Shown: positions 16,263-23,836 of the stretch, one piece after another | Position numbering within the stretch: position 1 is the first letter of the stretch | How the letters are laid out: each line of letters starts with the position of its first letter | Assembly: GCA_934486825.1 (NCBI GenBank) | Contig: CAKSQF010000008.1 | Span: 1-64,000 of the forward strand | Source of the DNA: an uncultured Eubacteriales bacterium | Lineage (GTDB): Bacteria > Bacillota > Clostridia > Oscillospirales > CAG-272 | Reading direction: 5' to 3' | Length of the DNA: 64,000 nt | Translations under genes and position numbers: made by a program | Notes under the pieces: model-generated | The model's input: the letters and a program-made list of their open reading frames with translations, nothing else | The model's database searches: none | Told to the model about the DNA's origin: nothing

Positions 16263-16868
16263 ATGTCCGCAACAAAAAAGGTGTCAAAGGAAGAAATAAT
16301 CGATGCGGCGGTGGAGGTGCTTCGGGATGGCGGCTTTTCATCGATCAACGCAAGGAGCGTTGCTCAAAAGCTCGGATGCTCGACACAGCCAATCTACTTT
16401 TCTTTCAGAAATATGAATGAACTCAGGGACGCGCTGACCGAGCGCGCGATATTGCTGCATACACAACGCGTCCGTGACTCATTGCATGCACATGAGGGAA
16501 ATGACAGTCGTTACAGTAGCTACGGAATGGGATTCGTAAAATTTGCCGCAGAAGAAAAACAGCTTTTCAGATGGCTGTATCTGGAGGGGGAACACCTCTG
16601 TCCTTACCGCAGCGATATTATGCTCCCGGAGGTGATACGGACGGTTGTCGAAGAATTCGGATACAGCGAAGAAACGGCAAAGGCATTCCATAGGGATATG
16701 GTCTATTATTCCTACGGACTTGCAATACTTGCCAATACCGACCATCTGGGGCTGACGGATACCGAGCTTCGCGAAGCCTTTCGTCGTGAGTTCCGCGCTC
16801 TGACATCAATTTACGGAAAACCGACAAAGCTGCCCGATTTTGCGGTAAAGGCAGGTGTGACCCTGTGA
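16263..16868 (+). CDS. TetR/AcrR family transcriptional regulator
   Basis: A 201-residue regulator unrelated in sequence to the one at 14.2 kb. The helix-turn-helix region reads EEIIDAAVEVLRDGGFSSIN then ARSVAQKLGCSTQPIYFSFR. The ATG follows TTGGAGGTAAGC. The C-terminal part (WLYLEGEHLCPYR onward) resembles a common clostridial TetR subgroup of unknown ligand. It overlaps the next gene (GTGA). It begins a unit with a small membrane protein and acetyltransferases. Confidence 0.88.
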   Translation: MSATKKVSKEEIIDAAVEVLRDGGFSSINARSVAQKLGCSTQPIYFSFRNMNELRDALTERAILLHTQRVRDSLHAHEGNDSRYSSYGMGFVKFAAEEKQLFRWLYLEGEHLCPYRSDIMLPEVIRTVVEEFGYSEETAKAFHRDMVYYSYGLAILANTDHLGLTDTELREAFRREFRALTSIYGKPTKLPDFAVKAGVTL

Positions 16869-17326
16869 ACATGAAGTTGTCTTTTTCGTGGATCGGTCTT
16901 GTCGTGTTTGCTTTGCCGATGTTTGTAAATATTGCATATGCGGTTTTCCTGCCTGTGGGAGAAGTCGCAAATTCCAAAAACGTTACCCGGTGGGTGGAAA
17001 TTGTCGAAAACATCAGTCGGATCGCCTATCTTGTTCTGTTGACCTTTTTGGTCAGTAAGAAGCCGTTGAATCCGCAAAGCGCATGGATGATGATTGCGGC
17101 GGTGTTTCTGATCCTGTATTACATCGTTTGGATCCGTTATTTTGCGGGCGGGCGTGATGTTACGTTACTCGGTAAGCCATTCCTTTTTGTGCCGCTTCCG
17201 CTTGCGGTATTTCCGGTACTTTACTATCTGTTTGCCGCAATCTGGATGGGAAATATTCCGGCGGCGGCCATGATGCTGGTATTCGGGGCAGCACATATCA
17301 CGGTGTCGGTTCAGTCGTTCGGATGA
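16865..17326 (+). CDS. Small four-helix membrane protein of unknown function
   Basis: A 153-residue hydrophobic protein with about five transmembrane segments (for example WIGLVVFALPMFVNIAYAVF and FVPLPLAVFPVLYYLFAAIW). No family was recognised. A GTG start at 16865 overlaps the regulator's stop; an ATG two codons later is possible. It is probably co-transcribed with and controlled by the TetR gene before it. Confidence 0.7.
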   Translation: MNMKLSFSWIGLVVFALPMFVNIAYAVFLPVGEVANSKNVTRWVEIVENISRIAYLVLLTFLVSKKPLNPQSAWMMIAAVFLILYYIVWIRYFAGGRDVTLLGKPFLFVPLPLAVFPVLYYLFAAIWMGNIPAAAMMLVFGAAHITVSVQSFG

Positions 17327-17355
17327 GGCATAAGATTAAACAAAGGAGAAACAAG

Positions 17356-17982
17356 ATGAAAAATAAGATATATCCGCGTCCGCACGATAAACAGACGGTT
17401 TACCTGAAAGATGTAATCACAGCCCCGAACATCGAGGTCGGCGACTATACAATCTATAACGATTTCGTGCATGACCCCCGTGATTTTGAAAAGAACAATG
17501 TCCTCTATCACTATCCGATCAACGGCGACCGCCTGATTATCGGCAAATTCTGCTCAATCGCCTGCGGCGCAAAATTTATGTTCACGAGCGGAAATCATTC
17601 AATGAAGTCGCTGTCTGATTACACTTTCCCCATTTTCTTTGACGAATGGGAGCTGGATGCGGGAAACATCTGCGACGCATGGGACAACAAGGGTGACACG
17701 GTAATCGGTAACGATGTGTGGATCGGATATGAGGCGGTTATTATGTCCGGCGTAAAAATCGGTGACGGTGCGATTATCGGGACACGTGCAGTTGTGACAA
17801 AGGATGTGCCGCCCTATACTATCGTGGGAGGCGTTCCTGCCAAGCCCATCCGCAGACGGTTTGACGATTTGGTGATTGAGAAGCTGGAAGCACTGCATTG
17901 GTGGGATTGGGACGAAGAAAAAATCAAGCGCAGTATTCCCGCCATTCAGTCCGGAGATATCGCGGCACTGGAGCGTGCGTAA
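17356..17982 (+). CDS. Vat/CatB-type xenobiotic acetyltransferase
   Basis: A 208-residue left-handed beta-helix acetyltransferase. The family's key histidine is in FTSGNHSM, and the hexapeptide repeats include VIGNDVWIGYEAVIMSGVKI and GDGAIIGTRAVVTKD. NVLYHYP, GDRLIIGKFCSI and the C-terminal WWDWDEEKI match Vat streptogramin A acetyltransferases and CatB proteins closely. ATG at 17356 has AAAGGAGAAAC upstream; an in-frame ATG at 17323 lies in the previous gene. Whether it inactivates streptogramin, chloramphenicol or another alcohol cannot be told from the sequence. It appears intact, unlike two neighbouring acetyltransferase genes. Confidence 0.88.
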   Translation: MKNKIYPRPHDKQTVYLKDVITAPNIEVGDYTIYNDFVHDPRDFEKNNVLYHYPINGDRLIIGKFCSIACGAKFMFTSGNHSMKSLSDYTFPIFFDEWELDAGNICDAWDNKGDTVIGNDVWIGYEAVIMSGVKIGDGAIIGTRAVVTKDVPPYTIVGGVPAKPIRRRFDDLVIEKLEALHWWDWDEEKIKRSIPAIQSGDIAALERA

Positions 17983-18313
17983 TGAAGCCGACTGTTATTG
18001 ATCCCAAAAACACCGCACGTGCCGAGGCTTATGCGCTTTGGATGAGCGCACCGAATCCCATGGTGACCTTTTTCAAAACGCTGGATGTTACACCGCTTAT
18101 CCGACTCGGCTGTCGGCGCGGGCTGAAATTCAATATGCTGATGGATTACTGCATCGGGAAGGCGGCAAGCGGAATCAATGTGGGACAGCGGTGACGGTAT
18201 ATAGGAAACTGAAAGCCGAAAATGACTATGCGGCGGATAGCAGCCGATATCTTGAAATTAAAAAAGCCAGATTCAAAGAAATCTCCAAAGTGAATAAATC
18301 AAGGAGAAAATGA
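17982..18313 (+). pseudogene. CatA-like acetyltransferase remnant and adjacent coding debris
   Basis: The first 70 codons (17982-18194) match the N terminus of CatA-like chloramphenicol acetyltransferases (PTVIDPKNTARAEAYALW, FNMLMDYCIGKAASGI). The full family is about 210 residues, and the catalytic histidine region is absent. A second frame (about 18190-18313) adds VTVYRKLKAENDYAADSSRY and ends in KKARFKEISKVNKSRRK; its origin is not recognised. A deletion joining two fragments would explain this. The start overlaps the stop of the Vat-like gene. Confidence 0.7.
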
Positions 18314-18326
18314 ATCTTTTTCGTGA

Positions 18327-18373
18327 GAAGCCGTTCGACCGATGCCGGAGTATCAGCCGAACGGTTCTTTATT
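18327..18373 (+). terminator. Hairpin closing the acetyltransferase island
   Basis: CCGTTCG and CGAACGG pair over a 20-base loop, extended by one G-T pair, and are followed by TTCTTTATT. It should end transcripts from the island before the next promoter. Confidence 0.6.
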
Positions 18374-18389
18374 ACGCGTCAAATTGTAC

Positions 18390-18418
18390 TTGACATTCGT
18401 TGAAATATATGCTATACT
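18390..18418 (+). promoter_or_regulatory. Promoter of the SGNH lipoprotein gene
   Basis: TTGACA (18390-18395) and TATACT (18413-18418) are spaced by 17 bp. Confidence 0.75.
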
Positions 18419-18481
18419 CCCCCCGTACAGCGCTTTGTGTCGGATTTTTATTTTATATGTTGAATCGGGAGGAGGTTGTAA

Positions 18482-20251
18482 GTGAAAAACAAATATCGTA
18501 TATCCGCTATCTGTGTACTGCTTGCCGTATGTGTGTCGGCTGTGTCCGGATGTGCCGACAAAGATCATGCGACAACGACCGGAAACGGCAGTTCGACAGT
18601 GACTGCGGAGGGAAGTACGGCACTGACGACAGGAACGGTCGGAACTACGACCGAAGGTCAGACAAGGACAGACCCGAAAACCATTGACTTTACGGCTGTT
18701 ACCGGAAGTGTATCCGGAAACGCCGCGAGAATCAGGATAAAGGAGAAGAATACCATGGCTGTAGCTGATATACCGCTTGAGGGTGGCAGACTCGAAGCGA
18801 CTTTTACCATTCCTTCGATCGGAAGCGTCGGATTTACATTCGGCGGAAACAAGGATAATTACTATTATTATGCGCTCGGCTCCGATAAGAGCGTTGCGCT
18901 TTACAGAGTTTCCGGAAAGAACGAAAAGCTGATAAAGAAAACATCTCTCGTTGCGAAATACGGTGCGGGAGCAACAGTAAATCTGTCGCTTGTCACAAAC
19001 GGAAACACGGTCTGGACCTATATCGACGGGGTTTGCCTCGTGATGAGAGACAAACTGGAATTTTACGGAACCGAGTGCGGTGTCAGATCGGACGCGGAGG
19101 GTGCGGTAATTTCGAAAATCTCCATGACAAACCGGTCTGTTCCCGAAAAAGCCGATATCGTAATATGGGGACACTCCCATATGCAGCTCTGGAAAAACTA
19201 TGCGTCGCACCTGAAGGGACGCGGAACGGTCGTCAATATGGGAATCGGAGGCTCGGATACTCCGTATTGGGTGCAGATTGCCGATGAGGTGTCCTCATAC
19301 GGTGCCGATACAATGATAGTGATGAGCGGTTCGAATGACCTTCCGAATACAACACCGTCGGTAACGATGCGCTATGTCAAAAGGGCGTTTGACCTTATGC
19401 GGAGCGCAAATCCGAAGCTGAAGATAATAATGATAACCGAGTGGCTCCAGCCCAAAAGACTTGAACTTGCCGATGAGGTAAACGAGTATAATAACCTTCT
19501 TGCACTTTATCAGAAAGAAAATTCGGACTGGTTCACTCTCGTTGACGCGTATGATATCGTCCTGCTTCCCGACGGCTCGCTCAATAAATCGATATTTATA
19601 GATGTGTATCATATAAACGATTCGGGTTACGAGACTCTGCAGAAGAGGATCAACGACGCACTTGACGGAAAATACAAATATGATCCGGATATAAAACCGG
19701 TTCAGCCGGAGGACCCGGATGTTCTGTATAATGTAGGCTCGCCTGCCGGAGTAAAAATCGATACCGATGCACAGGGAAACAAGACGTATACGTCACTGCT
19801 TCCCAATCAGCTCATAATGTTTAAGAATATTGAGTTTACCGGCGGAACGATCGAATTTGATATGACGGTAAACGCCACTGCAGACGAGCATTTCTATAAA
19901 TGCTCAAACGGAGTGATATTCGGCGCGGATACCCTTGAAGCGGGTCATAATTTCGGTCACTATTATGTGTTCGGCAGATGTCCGTGGGGATCAATGACCG
20001 GGTATTCGAAGGACAGTCCCGATTTTCTTTGGGAGGATAATGCCAAGGGAAAGATCGGAATAGCCGTGGGCGAAAAACAGCATTATAAATTTGTCTGGGA
20101 CAGCGAAAAATACACTGTTTCGATGTATGTTGACGGAGTGCTTACCGCAGCAAATCAGCTTACGAGACATTTTAACGGCAGCTATGTCGGAATTTATTTC
20201 GATGCGGCAGGAACGGTCATTTCGGGACTCAGCTTCAGCGAAAACAAATAA
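18482..20251 (+). CDS. Lipoprotein SGNH hydrolase with two lectin-like domains
   Basis: A 589-residue exported esterase-like protein. The start is GTG after GGAGGAGG. The signal peptide ends in a lipobox (AVSGC), followed by a Thr/Ser-rich linker. A jelly-roll domain (about 75-215) precedes the SGNH hydrolase domain (about 220-400), with the serine in WGHSHMQLW, glycine in GIGGSD, asparagine in SGSNDL and the D-x-x-H pair in DVYHINDSGY. A second jelly-roll domain ends the protein. It probably removes acetyl or other ester groups from glycans at the cell surface. The substrate is unknown. Confidence 0.8.
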   Translation: MKNKYRISAICVLLAVCVSAVSGCADKDHATTTGNGSSTVTAEGSTALTTGTVGTTTEGQTRTDPKTIDFTAVTGSVSGNAARIRIKEKNTMAVADIPLEGGRLEATFTIPSIGSVGFTFGGNKDNYYYYALGSDKSVALYRVSGKNEKLIKKTSLVAKYGAGATVNLSLVTNGNTVWTYIDGVCLVMRDKLEFYGTECGVRSDAEGAVISKISMTNRSVPEKADIVIWGHSHMQLWKNYASHLKGRGTVVNMGIGGSDTPYWVQIADEVSSYGADTMIVMSGSNDLPNTTPSVTMRYVKRAFDLMRSANPKLKIIMITEWLQPKRLELADEVNEYNNLLALYQKENSDWFTLVDAYDIVLLPDGSLNKSIFIDVYHINDSGYETLQKRINDALDGKYKYDPDIKPVQPEDPDVLYNVGSPAGVKIDTDAQGNKTYTSLLPNQLIMFKNIEFTGGTIEFDMTVNATADEHFYKCSNGVIFGADTLEAGHNFGHYYVFGRCPWGSMTGYSKDSPDFLWEDNAKGKIGIAVGEKQHYKFVWDSEKYTVSMYVDGVLTAANQLTRHFNGSYVGIYFDAAGTVISGLSFSENK

Positions 20252-20266
20252 AAATAAGGATATGTT

Positions 20267-20818
20267 ATGAAAAATAATGTTGTGAAAAAATGTCTGATCG
20301 CCGTCTCTTCGGCATTGGTACTTGTTTTTGTAATTGCCGCATGCGGTAATAACGCAAATGACAGCATAACAACCATCACCGATCTGACGGGAAGTGCGGC
20401 TGCGACGTCTGCCGTCGGTTCGGGGTCGGGAGCGCAGACGACAGCCGTTTCTCCGAATGTGACCGAGAACGGAAATACGTCAGAGTCCGGTACGCAGGCG
20501 TCCGGACCGATAACGACCGAGGAACCGTCGGTAACTACCACGACCGCAAAGCCACGTGTCACGACGACGACCGCAAAGCCCCGCGTCACAACGACAACCG
20601 CAAAGCCCCGCGTCACAACGACAACCGCAAAGCCCCGCGTCACGACGACGACCGCAAAGCCCCGTGTCACAACGACGACCGCAAAGCCCCGTGTTACCAC
20701 CACAACTGCAAAACCGCCGGTTACGACTACTGCGGAAAAGCCTCCGGTCACAACGACCGTGACCATGCCGGTCACGACAAAGCCGTCCGGATGGGGACCG
20801 CTTAAACCGCTTACATAG
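20267..20818 (+). CDS. Lipoprotein made largely of Thr/Pro repeats
   Basis: A 183-residue protein with a lipoprotein signal (lipobox VIAAC). A Ser/Thr-rich stretch follows, then six copies of KPRVTTTTA and degenerate KPPVTTT units. It ends in KPSGWGPLKPLT without a folded domain. Such segments normally act as wall-spanning linkers, so this may be the stub of a larger surface protein or a free tether. It follows the SGNH gene by 15 bases and shares its kind of Thr-rich linker, suggesting a joint surface role. Confidence 0.7.
   Translation: MKNNVVKKCLIAVSSALVLVFVIAACGNNANDSITTITDLTGSAAATSAVGSGSGAQTTAVSPNVTENGNTSESGTQASGPITTEEPSVTTTTAKPRVTTTTAKPRVTTTTAKPRVTTTTAKPRVTTTTAKPRVTTTTAKPRVTTTTAKPPVTTTAEKPPVTTTVTMPVTTKPSGWGPLKPLT
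20527..20714 (+). repeat. 27-bp tandem repeat inside the Thr/Pro lipoprotein gene
   Basis: About six near-identical 27-bp units, each encoding KPRVTTTTA, with synonymous changes between copies. Unit number may vary between strains and could be collapsed by assembly. Confidence 0.85.
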
Positions 20819-20848
20819 ATAATTACATAGGTAAAAAGAGATCCGCAA

Positions 20849-21709
20849 ATGTGTTTTCTTAAAAATAGCAAAAAAGCAATAAAAGAATATGTAATTATGA
20901 CGGTGGGTGTCGCCCTTATGACCGTCGGAGTTTACTTCTTCAAAATACCCAACGGATTTTCCACCGGAGGAGTAAGCGGCGTCGGTGTCCTGCTCGGCAG
21001 GATAACGCCGCTTTCATCCGCAACGCTTATCGCCGTCATAAACTTCCTTTTGCTGATTATCGGCTTTGTTTTTCTCGGCAGGGGAACGGGAATAAAGACC
21101 GTATATTGCAGTCTGATGTTTTCCGCACTGACATTTTTGCTTGAAAAAACCGTCGTGCTTGACAGTCCGCTTTCCGATCAGCCGTTTCTTGAGCTTGTTT
21201 ATGCGATATTGCTTACCGGAATAGGCTCGGCAATGATGTTCAACTGCGAAGCGTCGTCGGGAGGAACCGATATAGTCGCGCTGATCCTTAAAAAGTATAC
21301 AAAGCTTGATGTGGGTAAGGCGCTTCTGTGCTCCGACTGCATTATAGCCGTGAGCTCGTTTTTCGTGTTCGATGTAAAAACCGGACTGTTTTCGGTGCTC
21401 GGACTTTTTGCAAAGGCTTTTCTTGTGGATGAAATGATCGATAAATTCAATAGCTGTAAATATTTTATAATCATTACTTCGCACCCCGAAAAGATAATGG
21501 ATTATATAATAGAAAGCCTTCATCACGGCGCTACCGTGAACGAGGCGTTCGGTCAGTATACGCATGAAAAGAAGTATATGATACATACGGTCTGTAAGCG
21601 TATGGAAAGTATTCAACTTCGTAAATATGTCAAAACCATCGACCCCGGGTCGTTCATAATAGTGACAACAAGCAGTGAAATTATAGGAAGAGGCTTCCGA
21701 TCGGTCTGA
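20849..21709 (+). CDS. YitT family membrane protein (DUF161/DUF2179)
   Basis: A 286-residue protein with five or six N-terminal transmembrane helices. Typical YitT features are FKIPNGFSTGGVSGVGVLLG and NCEASSGGTDIVALILKKYT. A C-terminal soluble DUF2179 domain (ISCKYFIIITSHPEK region) ends near residue 280. The function is unsettled; transport has been proposed for the family. It follows the lipoprotein gene by 30 bases and is closed by a terminator, so it may share the same transcript. Confidence 0.88.
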   Translation: MCFLKNSKKAIKEYVIMTVGVALMTVGVYFFKIPNGFSTGGVSGVGVLLGRITPLSSATLIAVINFLLLIIGFVFLGRGTGIKTVYCSLMFSALTFLLEKTVVLDSPLSDQPFLELVYAILLTGIGSAMMFNCEASSGGTDIVALILKKYTKLDVGKALLCSDCIIAVSSFFVFDVKTGLFSVLGLFAKAFLVDEMIDKFNSCKYFIIITSHPEKIMDYIIESLHHGATVNEAFGQYTHEKKYMIHTVCKRMESIQLRKYVKTIDPGSFIIVTTSSEIIGRGFRSV

Positions 21710-21732
21710 CGACCGCCCGGGGCTTCTTTTTT
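21686..21732 (+). terminator. Terminator after the YitT gene
   Basis: An interrupted stem (GGAAG with CTTCT, and CGGTC with GACCG) overlaps the last codons of the gene and is followed by a T6 run. Confidence 0.7.
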
Positions 21733-21743
21733 CTGACCGGTAC

Positions 21744-21772
21744 TTGACTTTTGGGGAGTAAAATGATATAAT
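21744..21772 (+). promoter_or_regulatory. Promoter of the topoisomerase-addBA operon
   Basis: TTGACT (21744-21749) and TATAAT (21767-21772) are spaced by 17 bp. The ATG lies 34 bases downstream. Confidence 0.75.
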
Positions 21773-21805
21773 CATAATGAATACAGTGAAAAAAGGAGAG
21801 CCGGT

Positions 21806-23809
21806 ATGGCAAAGAAAATGACCGTAACCGAATACGGAGATGACAGCATAGAGAGTCTCAAAGGAGCGGAGCGTGTGCGCAGAAAGCCGGAGGTGTACCT
21901 CGGAACAAGCGGACTTGAGGGCTGTGAGCATGCTTTTTTCGAGATTCTCGCCAATTCGCTTGACGAATCCCGTGAGGGCTACGGAAACATTATTTCCATA
22001 ACGGTCTGGAACGACAGATCAATACAGGTAGAGGATGACGGCAGAGGAATCCCGATGGGCTGGAACGAAAAGCAGGGAAGATATAACTGGGATCTCATCT
22101 TCTGCGAGCTTTACGCAAGCGGAAAATATAAAAATAACAGCGGCGGCTCGGCGTATAAATATTCCCTCGGTACGAACGGACTCGGCGCCTGCGCGACTCA
22201 GTGCTCAAGCGAGTATATGGACGTTTTTTCGTATGCGGGCGGGAAGGTGTCCGAAATGCATTTCAGAAAAGGCGAGCCGGTCGGTCAGCTTGCGGTTGGC
22301 GATATACCGAGAAACGGGAAAAAACACGGTACGGTCATAAAGTGGCGTGCGGATCTTGAGGTATTCAAATCGATAGATATTCCGAAGAGCTATTTCGTTG
22401 AGACTCTGAAAAAGCAGGCAGTCGTAAATGCGGGAGTCCGCTTTGTCCTTAAATTTGAAGGTGAAGACGGTCAGTTTTCGGACGATGAATTTTACTACGA
22501 AAAGGGAATAGAAGAGAGAGTGCGCGAGCTTGCTTCCGGTAAGGCGATCACCGAGCCGGTGTTCATAACAAAGGAAACAAGCGGAAGGGATCGCGAAGAC
22601 CTTCCCGAATACAAGCTTCTTATAGAAGCCGCGTTCTGTTTCACCGATGCGACCGTAAGCGCGACCGAATATTATCATAATTCAAGCTGGCTTGAATACG
22701 GCGGATCGCCGGAGGATGCGACAAAAGCGGCATTTCTTTATGCCGTAAATAAATATCTGAAGGATAACAATAAGTATAAGAAGAATGACAGTAAAATAAA
22801 CTTCGGCGATATAGACGAATGTCTGGTGCTTGTAACAAGCAGCTTTTCGACGGCAACCTCCTATGAAAATCAGACCAAGAAGAAGATCGATAACGAATTT
22901 ATCAAGCAGGCAATGACCGATTTCTTCAAGCAGAAGCTTGAGGTTTATTTTACCGAGAATCCGTCGGATGCCGAAAAGGTTGCGGCACGTATACTTGCCA
23001 ATAAAACGATACGCGAAAGTGCAAGCGCGGCAAGGGATATTACAAAGAAGAAGCTGATCGGCGCAACCGATGTCGCAAACCGTGTCGAAAAATTCGTTGC
23101 ATGCAGATCAAAGGACCCTTCGCTTCGTGAACTGTATATTGTTGAGGGAGACAGTGCGCTGACTTCCTGTAAGCTCGGCAGATCAGCCGAGTTTCAGGCG
23201 ATAATCCCGGTAAGAGGTAAAACGCTGAATTGTCTGAAGGCAACCTATGAGCGTATCATGAAGAACGATATAATTACCGACCTTCTCAAGGTTATCGGCT
23301 GCGGGGTTGAGATTAAGCATAAGGAAAAGGATGTCGCAAATTTCAATCTTGATATGCTCCGTTGGAGTAAGGTAATAATCTGTACCGATGCCGACGAGGA
23401 CGGATACCAGATACGCGCACTTCTCCTGACGCTGTTTTACAGACTTCTCCCGACTCTTATCAAGGTCGGAAGGATATATATAGCGGAATCTCCGCTTTTC
23501 CAGATAGATACAAAGAATGATACCTTCTTTGCTTATGACGAAAAGGAACGTCAGGAAATAGTCAAAAAGCTTGAGAACGACAATCTGAAATATACCATAC
23601 AGAGATCAAAGGGACTCGGAGAAAACACCCCGGAAATGATGTGGGAGACAACGATGAATCCGGCGACGAGAAGGCTTATCCGCGTTTGCGAGGCAGATGC
23701 CGCCGAAACGGCAAAAATGCTTGATATACTTCTCGGAGATAATCTTGAAGAGAGAAAAGAGTATATTTCGAAAAACGGATATAAGTATATGACAGAAGTC
23801 GATGTCTGA
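21806..23809 (+). CDS. Type IIA DNA topoisomerase subunit B (GyrB/ParE family)
   Basis: A 667-residue ATPase subunit. The GHKL ATP-binding part has ILANSLDE and VEDDGRGIPMGW. The TOPRIM domain has EGDSALTSCKLGR and the metal-binding DADEDGYQIRALLLT, and the end has KGLGENTPEMMWETT. LANSLDESREGY and SAYKYSLGTNGLGACATQC differ somewhat from housekeeping GyrB. A paired A subunit would be expected next door but addB follows directly, so this may be a second, orphan enzyme. It could be ParE with ParC encoded elsewhere. The gene heads an operon with addB and addA. Confidence 0.88.
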   Translation: MAKKMTVTEYGDDSIESLKGAERVRRKPEVYLGTSGLEGCEHAFFEILANSLDESREGYGNIISITVWNDRSIQVEDDGRGIPMGWNEKQGRYNWDLIFCELYASGKYKNNSGGSAYKYSLGTNGLGACATQCSSEYMDVFSYAGGKVSEMHFRKGEPVGQLAVGDIPRNGKKHGTVIKWRADLEVFKSIDIPKSYFVETLKKQAVVNAGVRFVLKFEGEDGQFSDDEFYYEKGIEERVRELASGKAITEPVFITKETSGRDREDLPEYKLLIEAAFCFTDATVSATEYYHNSSWLEYGGSPEDATKAAFLYAVNKYLKDNNKYKKNDSKINFGDIDECLVLVTSSFSTATSYENQTKKKIDNEFIKQAMTDFFKQKLEVYFTENPSDAEKVAARILANKTIRESASAARDITKKKLIGATDVANRVEKFVACRSKDPSLRELYIVEGDSALTSCKLGRSAEFQAIIPVRGKTLNCLKATYERIMKNDIITDLLKVIGCGVEIKHKEKDVANFNLDMLRWSKVIICTDADEDGYQIRALLLTLFYRLLPTLIKVGRIYIAESPLFQIDTKNDTFFAYDEKERQEIVKKLENDNLKYTIQRSKGLGENTPEMMWETTMNPATRRLIRVCEADAAETAKMLDILLGDNLEERKEYISKNGYKYMTEVDV

Positions 23810-23836
23810 AAAAACGCAGACGGAGGTTTGTACTCT

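Noticed and set aside
20527..20714. Regular repeats resembling a CRISPR array
   Set aside because: The 27-bp units are contiguous without spacers and encode an in-frame peptide repeat.
20194..20871. A 225-codon minus-strand frame with repeated VVVVTRGFA units
   Set aside because: It is the antisense reading of the Thr/Pro tandem repeat and has no family match.
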